From: an uncultured Microbacterium sp.
Lineage (GTDB): Bacteria > Actinomycetota > Actinomycetes > Actinomycetales > Microbacteriaceae
DNA: 64,000 nucleotides
Assembly: GCF_947488465.1 (NCBI RefSeq)
Contig: NZ_CANKZA010000001.1
Span: 620,001 to 684,000, forward strand
Direction: 5' to 3'
Positions within the stretch are counted from its first letter, which is position 1. Each line of letters opens with the position of its first letter. The translations under genes were made by a program, and so were the position numbers. Positions 36,052 through 46,547 of the stretch are shown here, piece after piece. The notes below the pieces were generated by a model that was not told where the DNA came from, did no database searches, and worked only from the letters and a program-made list of their open reading frames with translations.

Positions 36052-36327
36052 GTGGCGACGGGTGCAGGAAAGAACCAATCGCGTGTCGCGAAGGAGCGGA
36101 CGCGGCTGTATCAGGCACGTCACGAGTTCCATGACGGACTCCTCCGCCGCCGACGTCGGGACAACCTCATCGCGGGCGTCGCCGGCGGCGCGATCATCCT
36201 CGCCGTCATCGGCGGACAAATCGCGTACTACACCGTCGGCCCCGGCACTCCGGTACCGGAGCCGACCACATCGCCGAGCCCTACCGCGACACCCCTCGCG
36301 ACACCCACCCCCACTCCCACCCCCTGA
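36052..36327 (+). CDS. Small membrane protein with Pro/Thr-rich tail
   Basis: The 91-residue protein has a basic N-terminus (ERTRLYQARHEFHDGLLRRRRRDN), one membrane helix (LIAGVAGGAIILAVIGGQIAYY) and a short exterior tail of TPSPT-type repeats. The GTG start is supported by GGGAGG just upstream. Similar small genes accompany the DUF349 gene in related genomes. No function is known. Confidence 0.78.
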   Translation: MATGAGKNQSRVAKERTRLYQARHEFHDGLLRRRRRDNLIAGVAGGAIILAVIGGQIAYYTVGPGTPVPEPTTSPSPTATPLATPTPTPTP

Positions 36328-36343
36328 AATCGGCCGCCGTACT

Positions 36344-36349
36344 AGGCTG
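36344..36349 (+). promoter_or_regulatory. Putative -10 element of the DUF349 gene
   Basis: TAGGCT lies 17 bp after the stop of the small membrane gene and 50 bp before the chosen GTG start. It would give the DUF349 gene its own transcript with a leader of roughly 43 nt. Confidence 0.5.
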
Positions 36350-36398
36350 TGACCCGACCAAACCCCCATGCGGCGTGCGCCGCGACGAGGTGCTATCC

Positions 36399-38000
36399 GT
36401 GACTAACGTCCCCACTCCCGAATCCGCCGAGACCGAGCCGGTCGTCGAGGATCTGCCCGACGCGAGCTCCGCCGACGTCGTCGAGGAGATCCCCACACCC
36501 GCTGACACGGATGCCTCCGCCGACGCTGCAGTCGAGACCCCTGCTGACGCGGATGCCGCCGCGGAGACCCCGGTCGAGGTCGATACTGCGGTCGAGACCC
36601 CCGCTGACGCGGATGACACCACCGCGGCGCCCGCTGACGCGGATACCTCCGCAGAGCCCCCCGCGCCTGCCACCCCGAAGCCGCGCGCCGTCCCGGGTAA
36701 GCCGAAATCGGCGATCCGCCCGATCGCTCCCGCCGCTCCCACGGTGTCGGCGGCGTCAGCGGCCGACGCCCTGGCCGCAGCATCCTTCGGTCGCGTCGAG
36801 ATCGACGGCACCGTGTCGGTGCGTGACGGGGACGGCTGGCGCGAGGTCGGACAGTACCCCGACGGCACGCCCGAAGAAGCACTGGCCTACTTCGTGCGCA
36901 AGTTCCTCGACCTCGCCGGCGAAGTGACCCTGCTCGAGGCGCGCAACCGTCGCGACGGGGCATCGGCATCAGAACTGCGCACGACGCTGCAGACCGTGCG
37001 CGAGCGCGTCTCCGGCGCCTCCGCCGTCGGCGATTTCGCCGCACTCGAGACGCGACTGACGCGTCTGGATGCGGCGCTCAGCAAGGCGTCGGCAGAACAG
37101 AGCAAGGCGCAGCGCGCAGCCGTCGATGCCGCGATCGCAGAACGCACCGTGTACGTCGAGCGCATCGAAGCCCTCGCCGCGCGCGACCCGAAATCGATCC
37201 AGTGGAAGCAGACGTCCGCAGAGGTCACCGAGCTGTTCGAGCAGTGGCAGAAGCACCAGGCCACCGGCCCACGCCTCCCCAAGACGGTCGGGCAGCAGCT
37301 GTGGAAGCGATTCCGTGATGCACGCGCGACGCTCGACAAGCACCGCCGGGAGTTCTACTCCGGTCTCGACGAACAGCACAAATCGGCTCGCGACAGCAAG
37401 GCGAAGCTCGCGGAGCGCGCAGAGGCTCTCGTCAGCAAGGGTGAGGACGGCATCGCCGACTATCGTGCGCTCCTGGATCAGTGGAAGAGCTCCGGTCGCG
37501 CCGGGAAGAAGGCCGACGATGCACTGTGGGCACGCTTCAAGGCTGCCGGTGACGCTCTCTACGCGGCCCGCGCGGGTCGCGAAGAAGCCGACGCCGAGGC
37601 ATCCAAAGAGAAGATCGAAGCCAAGCGCGCCCTGCTGATCGAGGCCGCGGCCGTTCCGAAGGAGAAGGACACCGCGAAGGCGCGCCAGCTCCTCACCTCG
37701 ATCCAGCGCCGCTGGGACGAGATCGGTCGCGTCTTCCCGCGCGAGGCGGAACGTGGCCTGGATGATGACCTGCGCAAGATCGAGCAGGGCCTCAAGCAGC
37801 GCGAAGAAACCGACTGGAAGAGCAACAACCCCGAGACGAAGGCACGTCAGAACGACATGACGCAGCAGCTCCGCGACGCGATCGCCGGACTCGAGGCCGA
37901 TCTCGAGGCGGCGAAAGCGAAGAAGGACAAGGGCGCCATCACACGGGCGACCGAAGCCCTCGACGCACGCAAAGCGTGGCTCAAGGCGCTCGGCGGCTGA
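36399..38000 (+). CDS. DUF349 domain protein with low-complexity N-terminus
   Basis: The 533-residue protein has a disordered Ala/Asp/Pro/Thr-rich N-terminus (about 1-90, with repeats such as ETPADAD), then a small conserved segment (FGRVEIDGTVSVRDGDGWREVG) and a long coiled-coil DUF349 region (RDARATLDKHRREFYSGLDEQ and similar repeats). The family is conserved but not characterised in actinobacteria. The start at 36399 is chosen because ACGAGG lies about 10 bases before it; a GTG at 36375 is possible. The N-terminal DNA repeats (CGCTGACGCGGATG) may vary in number between strains. Confidence 0.88.
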   Translation: MTNVPTPESAETEPVVEDLPDASSADVVEEIPTPADTDASADAAVETPADADAAAETPVEVDTAVETPADADDTTAAPADADTSAEPPAPATPKPRAVPGKPKSAIRPIAPAAPTVSAASAADALAAASFGRVEIDGTVSVRDGDGWREVGQYPDGTPEEALAYFVRKFLDLAGEVTLLEARNRRDGASASELRTTLQTVRERVSGASAVGDFAALETRLTRLDAALSKASAEQSKAQRAAVDAAIAERTVYVERIEALAARDPKSIQWKQTSAEVTELFEQWQKHQATGPRLPKTVGQQLWKRFRDARATLDKHRREFYSGLDEQHKSARDSKAKLAERAEALVSKGEDGIADYRALLDQWKSSGRAGKKADDALWARFKAAGDALYAARAGREEADAEASKEKIEAKRALLIEAAAVPKEKDTAKARQLLTSIQRRWDEIGRVFPREAERGLDDDLRKIEQGLKQREETDWKSNNPETKARQNDMTQQLRDAIAGLEADLEAAKAKKDKGAITRATEALDARKAWLKALGG

Positions 38001-38010
38001 CTTCCCCTCC

Positions 38011-38031
38011 CCCGCGCGCGATCTTCGCGGG
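38011..38031 (+). terminator. Weak hairpin after the DUF349 gene
   Basis: CCCGCG and CGCGGG arms flank a 9-nt loop and are followed by TTCTCC. The short U-run makes it a weak intrinsic terminator at best. Confidence 0.4.
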
Positions 38032-38091
38032 TTCTCCACAATCGGGCGCGAACCGGGACGCTCGCCGCGGAGGTTCGGGCACACTGCCAGC

Positions 38092-38664
38092 ATGAGTTGG
38101 CCGTTCCTGTACTTCTCCGGCGACGGGTTGTCGCTTGCCGAACTGACGGCGGCGCGACTCGACGGCGACCTCATCGACGTCGGCGAGGCGTTCATGCCGA
38201 CGGATGCCGTGGAGACCCGCGCCTTGCGCGCAGCGTCACTGCGGAGACTGATCCCGACGACGGTGGCTCTGACCCACGCGTCGGCCGCGTGGATTCACGG
38301 TGCCGTCTCCACTCCGCCTGCCCGTCACACGGTGCAGCGTCTGTCCCAGGTGCGTATGCACGTACGCGATCCGCGTCTCATCTATCGTGACCACGCGGTA
38401 TCCAGCACCGATGTGGTCGAGATCGGAGGAATCTCCGTCACCTCCCCCGCCCGGACTCTTGCCGATCTCGTCCGCGAGTTCTGCGGGGGCGTGCACTCCG
38501 CGCGACCGCTGGCCGAGTCGATGGCACGCTGGCGACCCGACCTGCCCGCCGAGACCCTGGGGTGGCTGGAGCACGCACCGCCGATGCACTTCAAACGCCC
38601 GGCGCGCACGTTTCTCCGGCACCTCGCGGAGCGCGCAGCCGCTCAGGAAGAGGTGACCCGATAG
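38092..38664 (+). CDS. AbiEi antitoxin-like protein without a nuclease domain
   Basis: The 190-residue protein has the pattern of AbiEi-like (type IV antitoxin) C-terminal domains: [12 protein letters not shown] in the middle and [18 protein letters not shown] later. In actinobacteria such domains are often fused to a C-terminal DUF559/very-short-patch-repair-like endonuclease; that domain is absent here and no AbiEii toxin is adjacent. It may be a solitary transcription regulator or a remnant. Its 3' end overlaps rel tail-to-tail by 22 bp. Confidence 0.6.
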   Translation: MSWPFLYFSGDGLSLAELTAARLDGDLIDVGEAFMPTDAVETRALRAASLRRLIPTTVALTHASAAWIHGAVSTPPARHTVQRLSQVRMHVRDPRLIYRDHAVSSTDVVEIGGISVTSPARTLADLVREFCGGVHSARPLAESMARWRPDLPAETLGWLEHAPPMHFKRPARTFLRHLAERAAAQEEVTR

Positions 38665-40910
38665 ACGTCGTACACCGCGTCGATCCGGCGAACGGCGTTC
38701 AGCACACGGTCGAGGTGGACGATGTCGCCCATCTCGAAGACGAATCGGCTGATCGCCAGCCGGTCGTTCGTGGTCGACACCGACGCCGACAGGATGTTCA
38801 CGTGGTGCTCGCTCAGCACGCGGGTGACATCGCTCAGCAGGCCCGAACGGTCCAACGCCTCAACCTGGATCTGCACGAGGAAGATGCTCTTCGTCGTCGG
38901 TGCCCACGTCACATCGATCAGCCGCTCGGCGTCAGCCTTCAACGCCTTCACATTGGTGCAGTCGCCGCGGTGCACCGAGACGCCGCTGCCGCGCGTGACG
39001 AACCCGACGATCTCATCGCCGGGCACCGGAGTGCAACATTTCGCGAGTTTCACGAGAATGTCAGGCGCCCCGCGAACGAGCACGCCAGAGTCGCCGGAGC
39101 GCGGCGCCTTCGACCGGCCGACGTGCGGGATCTCGATCGTTCCGGTTGAGGTGTCCTCGTTGGCCCCGACCTGCGCGGTGACCTTTTCGATGACCGACTG
39201 CGTGGAGACGTGCCCTTCACCAACCGCGGCATACAGCGCCGTGACGTCCTCGTACTTCAGCTGGTGGGCGACCTCGGTGAAGGAGTCCTGGTTCATCAAC
39301 CGCTGCAGCGGGAGATTTTGCCGTCTCATGGCGCGAGCGATGGCATCCTTGCCTTGCTCGACAGCTTCTTCCCGGCGTTCCTTCGTGAACCAGCCGCGGA
39401 TCTTGCTGCGGGCACGCGTGCTCGAGACGAACGCCAACCAGTCCTGGCTGGGCCCGGCATCCGGATTCTTCGACGTGAAGACCTCGACGACATCGCCGCT
39501 GCTGAGGGAGGATTCGAGTGGCACGAGGCGCCCGTTGACCTTCGCCCCCATCGTCCGGTGGCCGACTTCGGTGTGCACGGCATAGGCGAAGTCCACGGGC
39601 GTCGCGCCGGCGGGCAACCCGATGACGCGTCCCTTCGGCGTGAAGACGTACACCTCTTTCGCGCCGATCTCGAATCGCAGCGAATCGAGGAACTCCCCCG
39701 GGTCGACTGTTTCGGCCTGCCAGTCCGAGATGTGCGCGAGCCAGGCCATGTCGGTATCGAGCGACTTCGCCTCGGCCTTGCCGCTATTCATCCGCTCTTT
39801 GTACTTCCAGTGCGCCGCGACACCGTACTCGGCCTGTTGGTGCATCTCGTTCGTGCGGATCTGGATCTCGACGGTGCGTCCACCCGGGCCGATGACCGTT
39901 GTGTGCAGCGACTGATACAGGTTGAACTTGGGCGTGGCGATGTAGTCCTTGAACCGGCCCGGCAGGGGCGTCCACCGTGCGTGGATCGAGCCGAGCACGG
40001 CGTAGCAATCGCGGACCGTTCCGACCAACACGCGGATGCCGATGAGGTCGTAGATGTCGTCGAACTCGCGCCCGCGGACGACCATCTTCTGATAGACGGA
40101 GTACAACTGCTTCGGGCGGCCCATGATGCGCCCGCGAATGCGCAGGTCGCGGAGGTCCTCCTCGACCGAGGTGATCACGTTCTGCACGTATTGCTCGCGC
40201 TGCGGTGTGCGCTGCTTCACGAGGCTGTCGATCTCGGCATAGAGCTTGGGGTGCAACACGGCGAACGAGAGATCTTCCAGTTCGCCCTTGATCGCCTGGA
40301 TGCCGAGGCGATTGGCCAGCGGCGCGTAGATCTCGAGGGTCTCCGTCGCCTTCTTGGCCGCTTTCTCCGGAGGGACGAAACCCCAGGTGCGCGCGTTGTG
40401 CAGCCGGTCGGCGAGTTTGATGAGCAGCACACGGATGTCCTTCGACATCGCCACGATCATCTTGCGGACGGTTTCGGCCTGAGCGGCGTCGCCGTACTTG
40501 ACCTTGTCGAGCTTGGTGACGCCGTCGACGAGCATCGCCACTTCATCGCCGAAATCGTTCGTGAGCTGGTCGAGGCTGTAGTCGGTGTCTTCGACCGTGT
40601 CGTGCAGCAGGGCCGCGGCGATCGCCCGCGGGCCGAGCCCGAGATCGGCGAGGATGTGCGCCACCGCGAGCGGGTGCGTGATGTACGGCTCGCCGCTCTG
40701 GCGCTTCTGCGGCGCGTGCGCGCGGGCAGCCACTTGATAGGCGCGCTCGATCACGGCCACGTCACCCTTGGGGTGATGCGTGCGCACCGTACGGATCAAG
40801 TGTTCGACCCCGTCGCGCGCGGGCGCCCGAGAGAAGATCCGGGGAACCAACCGCCGCAATGACGAACTCTGCGGCGGATTCTGGGCGGACGCCGGCGACG
40901 TTTCGGTCAC
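38643..40910 (-). CDS. rel: Bifunctional (p)ppGpp synthetase/hydrolase Rel
   Basis: Rel makes and degrades the stringent-response alarmone. The 755-residue protein has an intact HD hydrolase domain ([11 protein letters not shown] near residue 101), the synthetase domain (about 250-360, with YQSLHTTV), a TGS domain (about 400-460), a conserved-Cys region ([28 protein letters not shown]) and a C-terminal ACT domain. An intact HD motif points to a bifunctional enzyme as in other Gram-positive bacteria. It ends the secDF cluster. Confidence 0.96.
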   Translation of the reverse strand: MTETSPASAQNPPQSSSLRRLVPRIFSRAPARDGVEHLIRTVRTHHPKGDVAVIERAYQVAARAHAPQKRQSGEPYITHPLAVAHILADLGLGPRAIAAALLHDTVEDTDYSLDQLTNDFGDEVAMLVDGVTKLDKVKYGDAAQAETVRKMIVAMSKDIRVLLIKLADRLHNARTWGFVPPEKAAKKATETLEIYAPLANRLGIQAIKGELEDLSFAVLHPKLYAEIDSLVKQRTPQREQYVQNVITSVEEDLRDLRIRGRIMGRPKQLYSVYQKMVVRGREFDDIYDLIGIRVLVGTVRDCYAVLGSIHARWTPLPGRFKDYIATPKFNLYQSLHTTVIGPGGRTVEIQIRTNEMHQQAEYGVAAHWKYKERMNSGKAEAKSLDTDMAWLAHISDWQAETVDPGEFLDSLRFEIGAKEVYVFTPKGRVIGLPAGATPVDFAYAVHTEVGHRTMGAKVNGRLVPLESSLSSGDVVEVFTSKNPDAGPSQDWLAFVSSTRARSKIRGWFTKERREEAVEQGKDAIARAMRRQNLPLQRLMNQDSFTEVAHQLKYEDVTALYAAVGEGHVSTQSVIEKVTAQVGANEDTSTGTIEIPHVGRSKAPRSGDSGVLVRGAPDILVKLAKCCTPVPGDEIVGFVTRGSGVSVHRGDCTNVKALKADAERLIDVTWAPTTKSIFLVQIQVEALDRSGLLSDVTRVLSEHHVNILSASVSTTNDRLAISRFVFEMGDIVHLDRVLNAVRRIDAVYDVYRVTSS

Positions 40911-40969
40911 CCGATCACCTCCGCCTCGTGGAACCTTGCAATTCTATGCCCGCGCCGACGCACGATCGT

Positions 40970-41959
40970 TCAGACGCTGACCGTCGCCGCCTCACGCGCC
41001 GCGAGGATGCGCGCATCGCGTGACTTGAGTGCCGGCTCGTTCTCTCGCAGCAGCGAGTACAGCGGTGCGGCGACGAAGAGGGTCGAGTAGGCCGCGACGA
41101 TCGTTCCGACGAAGATCGACAGCGAGATGTCGGTCAGGGTCTGAGCCCCGAGCCACAGCGCACCGATGAAGAGGATCGCGCCGGTCGGAATCGCCGCGAC
41201 GACCGTCGTGTTGATCGATCGGATCAGGGTCTGGTTGACGGCAAGGTTGACGGACTCGGCGAACGTGCGCGGCGACCCCTCGCCGTCCTCGTGCGTGTTC
41301 TCGCGAATCTTGTCGAAGACGACCGTCGTGTCGTACAGCGAATACGACAGGATCGTGAGGAATCCGATGACGGCGGCCGGCGAGATTTCGAACCCGAAGA
41401 GCGCATAGACGCCGACCGTGATCACGAGCACGTCGACCAGACCGATGATCGCGGCGACCGACATCTTCCACGTGCGGAAGTAGATCGCGAGAATCAAGAA
41501 TGTCAGCGCGAGGAAAATCGCCAGACCCCACAGCGACTGCCGGGTGACATCCTGTCCCCAGCTGGGACCGATGAAGGACGAGCTGACCTCGTCGGTCGTG
41601 ACCCCGAACTCCTCGGCGAGGGCCGCCGTGACATCGCGGGTTTCGGTCTCGGTCATCTGGTCGGTCTGCACGCGGATCGCGTCGGATCCGATCGTGGTGA
41701 CCTTCGTCGTGGCGCCGGGCACGACCGACTGCACCGCGGCGGTGGCCGCAGCCTGGTCGGGGCTGCTGACCTCGTTCACGGTGAACTGGGATCCGCCCGT
41801 GAACTCGATCGAGAACTGGATGGGGCGGAAGAGCGGCACGAGCGCCGCGCCGATCACGAGCACCGCGGCGATGATGAACCACAGCCGACGGCGTCCGACG
41901 AAGGGGAAAGACGTCTTGCCGGTATAGAGGTCGTTGCCGAGCTCATTCATGGAGCGCAT
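40970..41959 (-). CDS. secF: Protein translocase subunit SecF
   Basis: SecF works with SecD to drive the late steps of Sec export using the proton gradient. The 329-residue protein has six membrane helices, the first-loop FTGGSQF segment and the periplasmic domain between helices one and two. Its ATG overlaps the secD stop by one base. Length is typical for actinobacteria. Confidence 0.96.
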   Translation of the reverse strand: MRSMNELGNDLYTGKTSFPFVGRRRLWFIIAAVLVIGAALVPLFRPIQFSIEFTGGSQFTVNEVSSPDQAAATAAVQSVVPGATTKVTTIGSDAIRVQTDQMTETETRDVTAALAEEFGVTTDEVSSSFIGPSWGQDVTRQSLWGLAIFLALTFLILAIYFRTWKMSVAAIIGLVDVLVITVGVYALFGFEISPAAVIGFLTILSYSLYDTTVVFDKIRENTHEDGEGSPRTFAESVNLAVNQTLIRSINTTVVAAIPTGAILFIGALWLGAQTLTDISLSIFVGTIVAAYSTLFVAAPLYSLLRENEPALKSRDARILAAREAATVSV

Positions 41960-43674
41960 CAGTCGTCCCCCTCCGTTGTGGAGCGGCTACTGGCCGCGCT
42001 CTCGGCCTGCTTGCGCTCGGCGATGGTCTGGCGACGTTCTGCCTCGCCGCGCGAGCGCCCGGCACGGCGCGCCGCGGCCCCCTTCGCGGCCGTCGCCCCC
42101 ACGGGAGTACGGAACTGCGCGCGCCCACGGTAGACCGCACCGAGCGCTTCGGGATCAAGGCCCGAGAGCGGGTGCCCGCCGCCGAAGAACTTGGTGCGCG
42201 CGAGAAGTTGGAGCACGGGGTGGGTGAACAAGATGAAGATGAGGATGTCGATGACCGTCGTGAGGCCCAGCGTGAAAGCGAAGCCCTTCACCGTGGCGTC
42301 GGCAAGGATGTACAGAACGACGGCGGCGAGGATGTTGATCGACTTCGAGATGTAGATCGTGCGCTTCGCGCGTCCCCAGCCGTCTTCCACCGCGCCGGTG
42401 ATCGATTTGCCGTCACGCAGTTCGTCGCGGATGCGTTCGAAGTAGACGATGAACGAGTCGGCCGTGAAGCCGATCGTGACGATCAACCCGGCCACACCGG
42501 CCAGCGACAGGCGGAAGCCCATGCGCCACGCCAGGATGCAGAGCGTGATGTAGGTGAGCACACCCATCACGAGCAGCGATGCGATGATCACGAAGCCGAG
42601 GGCACGGTAAACGATCAGGGAGTACAGCGCCACGAGCGCGAGGCCGATGAGGCCGGCGATCAGACCGATCTGCAGCTGTTGCGAACCGAGAGTCGCCGAA
42701 ATCGCATTCGTGCTCTGGACCTCGAAGCTGAGGGGCAGCGCGCCGTACTTCAACTGGTCGGCGAGGACCTTCGCCGTCTCCTGCGTGAAGCTGCCGGTGA
42801 TCTGCGGCTTTCCGTCGAGGATCACCCCGTTCATCGACGGCGCCGAGATGACCTCGCCGTCCAGCACGAAGGCGAACTGGTTCTGCGGCGAGGTCAGCAC
42901 GAACAGGCGCTGGCTGATCTCACCGAACGTCTCGGTGCCCGCGCTGTCGAAGACGAGGTTGACCGCCCACTGGTTGTTCTGCGTGTTGAGACCGAATGTG
43001 GCGTCCGAGATCGACGATCCGTCAAGCTCGACGGGACCGAGAAGGTACTTGGCCGCGTTGCCCTCACACGTGATCAGTGGCTGATCGGCCGGAGCATTGG
43101 CGGGATCGTTCGCCGGGTCCGCGCAGTCGTAGGCGAGGAACTCCGCCTGCAACGCCGGCGTGATCCAGGTGATGTCGCTACCGTCGGTCGGCGCCGCGGT
43201 GGGCGTGGCCTCGAGAGTCGGATCGGGCGTCGGATACGGCGTCGGGTTGCCGTCTTCGCCGACGAATTGGTTGCTCGCCGCTCCCGTGTAGAGCACTGCG
43301 CGCAGCTGCATCTGTGCGGAGGAGGCGATGCGGTCGCGCGTCTCATCGTCGGCCGGACCCGGAATCTGCACCACGATCTGGTTGCCGGACTGCGTCGTGA
43401 TGTCGGTTTCACCGACGCCGGATGCGTCCACACGCTGCCGGATGATCGACGCCGCCTGATCCATCTGATCGGGAGTCGGCGCAGACCCGTCCGGAGTCTT
43501 CGCCTGCAGAATGATCTGCGTTCCGCCCTGCAGGTCGAGAGCGAGCTCCGGAGTCCAGGAGCTCTTCCCGAAGGCGTACACGCCCAGCGCATTCACTCCG
43601 AACAGCAGAGCGGTGATGATCAGGAGACCGGTCAGTGCACGCCAGGCATGGCGAACAGGGGTGGGTGTGGCCAC
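41959..43674 (-). CDS. secD: Protein translocase subunit SecD
   Basis: SecD is the partner of SecF in Sec export. The 571-residue protein has an N-terminal membrane helix, the LDLQGGTQIIL motif, a large periplasmic domain, the DGKPQITGSF motif and five further helices. A Pro/Thr-rich insertion (about residues 150-170) breaks the periplasmic domain, as is common in actinobacteria. The C-terminus is a charged tail of Ala/Arg/Glu. The GTG start has no clear ribosome-binding site. Confidence 0.96.
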   Translation of the reverse strand: MATPTPVRHAWRALTGLLIITALLFGVNALGVYAFGKSSWTPELALDLQGGTQIILQAKTPDGSAPTPDQMDQAASIIRQRVDASGVGETDITTQSGNQIVVQIPGPADDETRDRIASSAQMQLRAVLYTGAASNQFVGEDGNPTPYPTPDPTLEATPTAAPTDGSDITWITPALQAEFLAYDCADPANDPANAPADQPLITCEGNAAKYLLGPVELDGSSISDATFGLNTQNNQWAVNLVFDSAGTETFGEISQRLFVLTSPQNQFAFVLDGEVISAPSMNGVILDGKPQITGSFTQETAKVLADQLKYGALPLSFEVQSTNAISATLGSQQLQIGLIAGLIGLALVALYSLIVYRALGFVIIASLLVMGVLTYITLCILAWRMGFRLSLAGVAGLIVTIGFTADSFIVYFERIRDELRDGKSITGAVEDGWGRAKRTIYISKSINILAAVVLYILADATVKGFAFTLGLTTVIDILIFILFTHPVLQLLARTKFFGGGHPLSGLDPEALGAVYRGRAQFRTPVGATAAKGAAARRAGRSRGEAERRQTIAERKQAESAASSRSTTEGDD

Positions 43675-43723
43675 GGAGGGTCAGCTTTCTGAGAGGAATC
43701 CGCGAACGCGGACGATGCGTGTG

Positions 43724-44131
43724 TCAGGCCTTGGGCTTGTCGTCGCCGTCAGCGACGGGGCGACCCTCGACCGGGGTGATGATTCCCTCGGCGACGTCGG
43801 CCTGGTACTCGGCCTGATCTTCCTGAGCCTCGTCGAACTCCTCGTCGGAGATCTCCTCAGCCTCGGGCTCGACGACGCGCAGGATCGCCTGGCTGTGCAC
43901 CTCGACGACCGCACCGGGCGCGAGTTCGACCTCGGCCGACTTCGAAAGGTCGTCCGGGTCGTACGAGACGAGCGTGCCGTACAGGCCGCCCTGAAGGAGC
44001 ACCTTCACGCCGGGCACCATCTGCCGAGCCTTGGTCTCCTGCTCCGTCTTCAGGCGGGCTGCCCGTCGGCGCGAGCTCCAGAACATGAAGCCGAGCAGAG
44101 CCGCCATGGCGACGAGCAGAATCCAATCCAT
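43724..44131 (-). CDS. yajC: Preprotein translocase subunit YajC
   Basis: YajC is a small membrane protein of the SecDF-YajC complex. The 135-residue protein has an N-terminal helix (ILLVAMAALLGFMFW), the basic RRRAAR cluster and the conserved VPGVKVLLQGGLYGTLV segment. The C-terminal 40 residues are acidic and disordered. The gene precedes secD by 49 bp. Confidence 0.94.
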   Translation of the reverse strand: MDWILLVAMAALLGFMFWSSRRRAARLKTEQETKARQMVPGVKVLLQGGLYGTLVSYDPDDLSKSAEVELAPGAVVEVHSQAILRVVEPEAEEISDEEFDEAQEDQAEYQADVAEGIITPVEGRPVADGDDKPKA

Positions 44132-44206
44132 ACGGATGACACCTTTCGGGAGTGCGCTCGGTGAGGGTGGCGATGAGCGCGAGAATGGCCCTAAAGCCTT
44201 CAGCGA

Positions 44207-45262
44207 TTATAGGTCATCGATTCGGAGAGCCCCGTCCGGCTCCGGCACGCGAAGATGGGCGTAGGCCTCGGGTGTGGCGATGCGACCCCGCGGCGTGCGT
44301 CCCAAGAATCCGATGCGCACCAGGTAAGGCTCCACGACCGACTCGATCGTCTCCGACTCTTCGCCGACCGTGACCGCAAGGGTATTGAGTCCGACCGGTC
44401 CTCCTCGGAACCGCCGGACGACGGCATCGAGCACCGCCCGGTCGAGCCGGTCGAGACCGATCGCATCGACGTCGTAGAGCTCGAGCGCGGCGTGCACATC
44501 GCTTTCCGTGGCTGCTCCCCCGCGCCCCGGACCTGCGGCGCCGTGCACGATGACGTAGTCGCGGACGCGGCGCAGCAGTCGGTTCGCGATGCGCGGGGTC
44601 CCGCGCGAGCGCCGCGCGATCTCGGCGCGTGCCACGGGCGGCAGACCGACATCGAGCACGGCGGCCGAACGGGCGATGACTTCCTCGAGCTCGCTCGGTT
44701 CGTAATACTCCAAATGGGCGGTGAAGCCGAAGCGATCACGCAGCGGATTGGGCAGCATCCCCGACCGCGTCGTCGCGCCGACGAGCGTGAACGGGGCGAG
44801 GTCGAGCGGGATGCTGGTGGCCCCCGCGCCCTTGCCGACCATGATGTCGATGCGGAAGTCCTCCATCGCGAGGTACAGCATCTCTTCGGCCGAGCGGGCC
44901 ATGCGGTGGATCTCGTCGATGAAGAGCACTTCACCCGGGACCAGGCTCGACAGGAGCGCGGCGAGGTCGCCGGCATGCTGGATCGCCGGTCCGCTGGAAA
45001 GTCGCAGCGGACGTTCGCTTTCGTGGGCGACGATCATCGCGAGCGTCGTCTTCCCCAGACCGGGCGGGCCGGAGAGCAGGATGTGATCGGCGGGGCGCTG
45101 CTGGATGCGAGCCGCATCGAGCAGGAGTTGCAGTTGTCCGCGCACCTTGTGCTGGCCGACGAACTCCGCGAGCGATGCCGGGCGCAGGGCACCTTCGACG
45201 GCGAGCTCAACCTCGTCTTCGGGGAGCGAGGGGTCGAGCGGCTCCGAGAGCGAATCAGGCAC
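44207..45262 (-). CDS. ruvB: Holliday junction branch-migration helicase RuvB
   Basis: RuvB is the AAA+ motor that drives branch migration with RuvA. The 351-residue protein has the Walker [12 protein letters not shown], Walker B FIDEIHR, the GATTRSG sensor I region and a C-terminal winged helix ([19 protein letters not shown]). It overlaps ruvA by 8 bp. Confidence 0.97.
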   Translation of the reverse strand: MPDSLSEPLDPSLPEDEVELAVEGALRPASLAEFVGQHKVRGQLQLLLDAARIQQRPADHILLSGPPGLGKTTLAMIVAHESERPLRLSSGPAIQHAGDLAALLSSLVPGEVLFIDEIHRMARSAEEMLYLAMEDFRIDIMVGKGAGATSIPLDLAPFTLVGATTRSGMLPNPLRDRFGFTAHLEYYEPSELEEVIARSAAVLDVGLPPVARAEIARRSRGTPRIANRLLRRVRDYVIVHGAAGPGRGGAATESDVHAALELYDVDAIGLDRLDRAVLDAVVRRFRGGPVGLNTLAVTVGEESETIESVVEPYLVRIGFLGRTPRGRIATPEAYAHLRVPEPDGALRIDDL

Positions 45263-45872
45263 CGGTGCGCTCCGTCCGCGCGGGACCGAGGTGCGCCAGC
45301 GCCGACCTCAGCAGCGCCGGCACCGAACCCTGTTCCGTCGGGGAAGCCGCAGCGACGACGTCGGCGGCGATCTGCGCACTGGTGCGCTCGTTCCAGCCGA
45401 GAGCCACGAGAGCGGCAGCAACCTGGGCCGTGATCGACGCCGATACCGGCGCCCCCGGCGCCGGGCTGACCGCGGCTGCCAGTTTGCCGGCCAACTGGAC
45501 GACGATCAGCTTCGCGGTCTTGGGGCCGATCCCCGAGACGCGGCGGAATGGTGCATCGTCTTCGGCGTTCACCGCGGCGGCGATCTGCGGCACCGAGAGC
45601 GCCGCCAGGACACCGAGCGCCGACTTCGGACCCACGCCGGACACGCTGAGCAACTGGGTGAAGACCGTGAGTTCCTCGCGCTCGCGGAACCCGAAGAGCG
45701 ACAGCGCGTCTTCGCGCACGATGAGGGTCGTGTGCAGCACGATTTCCTCGCCCAGGTGAAATCCACGCACCACTTCGGGGGTCACGGCGACGGAGAAACC
45801 GACACCGCCGACCTCGAGGATCAGGTGGTCGCTGTCCAGATGCAGGACCCGGCCGCGGAGGGAAGAGATCAT
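45255..45872 (-). CDS. ruvA: Holliday junction DNA-binding protein RuvA
   Basis: RuvA tetramers bind the four-way junction and recruit RuvB. The 205-residue protein has the N-terminal OB fold ([25 protein letters not shown]), tandem helix-hairpin-helix motifs ([13 protein letters not shown] and [13 protein letters not shown]), and a C-terminal RuvB-binding domain after an Ala/Pro linker. Confidence 0.96.
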   Translation of the reverse strand: MISSLRGRVLHLDSDHLILEVGGVGFSVAVTPEVVRGFHLGEEIVLHTTLIVREDALSLFGFREREELTVFTQLLSVSGVGPKSALGVLAALSVPQIAAAVNAEDDAPFRRVSGIGPKTAKLIVVQLAGKLAAAVSPAPGAPVSASITAQVAAALVALGWNERTSAQIAADVVAAASPTEQGSVPALLRSALAHLGPARTERTGA

Positions 45873-45932
45873 GAAGCGAGCCTAAGGAAGGATTCGCAGG
45901 TTTGTTCGAGCGACACGCGCCCGGTGGCGCGA

Positions 45933-46499
45933 TCAGCGCCGCGCGGCACGCTCGGCATCGGCCCAGGCGCGTTGCGCCGGGGTCATTCCACCGGCGCCGG
46001 TCGTGGCCACTGCCGGACCTCGTCGCCACGCGTGACAGAGGGCCAGGGCGAGGGCGTCGGCGGCGTCGGCGGGTTGCGGCAGAGCATCCAGCCGCAAGAC
46101 CCGGGCGACCATGGTTTGCACCTGGAGCTTGTCCGCGGCCCCGTAGCCTGTGATAGCAGCCTTGACCTCGGAGGGCGTGTGGGTCGCGGCAGGGACCCCG
46201 TGCTCAGCGGCGAGCAGGAGTGCGATTCCGCTGGCCTGCGCGGTGCCCATCACGGTGCTGCGGTTGTGCTGTGCGAAAACCCGCTCGACCGCGACCACGT
46301 GGGGCTGATGGTCGACAAGGACGGCCCGGATGCCTGCGGCGATCGTGGCGAGTCGCTCCTCGATCGGTGCTCCCGCGTCCGATCGGACGACACCCACGTG
46401 CACGAGGGTGGCGGAGCGGTCGCGAGCGACATCCACCACACCGACGCCGCACCGGGTAAGGCCCGGGTCGATCCCGAGAACGCGAAGAGCGGATGCCAC
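45933..46499 (-). CDS. ruvC: Crossover junction endodeoxyribonuclease RuvC
   Basis: RuvC resolves Holliday junctions by symmetric nicking. The 188-residue RNase H-like protein has the catalytic Asp in [10 protein letters not shown], Glu in [11 protein letters not shown], and the late [14 protein letters not shown] pair of Asp residues. It starts with GTG 48 bp after yebC. Confidence 0.96.
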   Translation of the reverse strand: MASALRVLGIDPGLTRCGVGVVDVARDRSATLVHVGVVRSDAGAPIEERLATIAAGIRAVLVDHQPHVVAVERVFAQHNRSTVMGTAQASGIALLLAAEHGVPAATHTPSEVKAAITGYGAADKLQVQTMVARVLRLDALPQPADAADALALALCHAWRRGPAVATTGAGGMTPAQRAWADAERAARR

Positions 46500-46547
46500 A
46501 CCCCCACGCTACGCGGGGAACTCGCGGCATCCGCTCGGAAACGCGGG

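Noticed and set aside
39210-40862. Plus-strand open frame of 550 codons
   Set aside because: It is antisense to rel and rich in Arg/Asp/Val without motifs.
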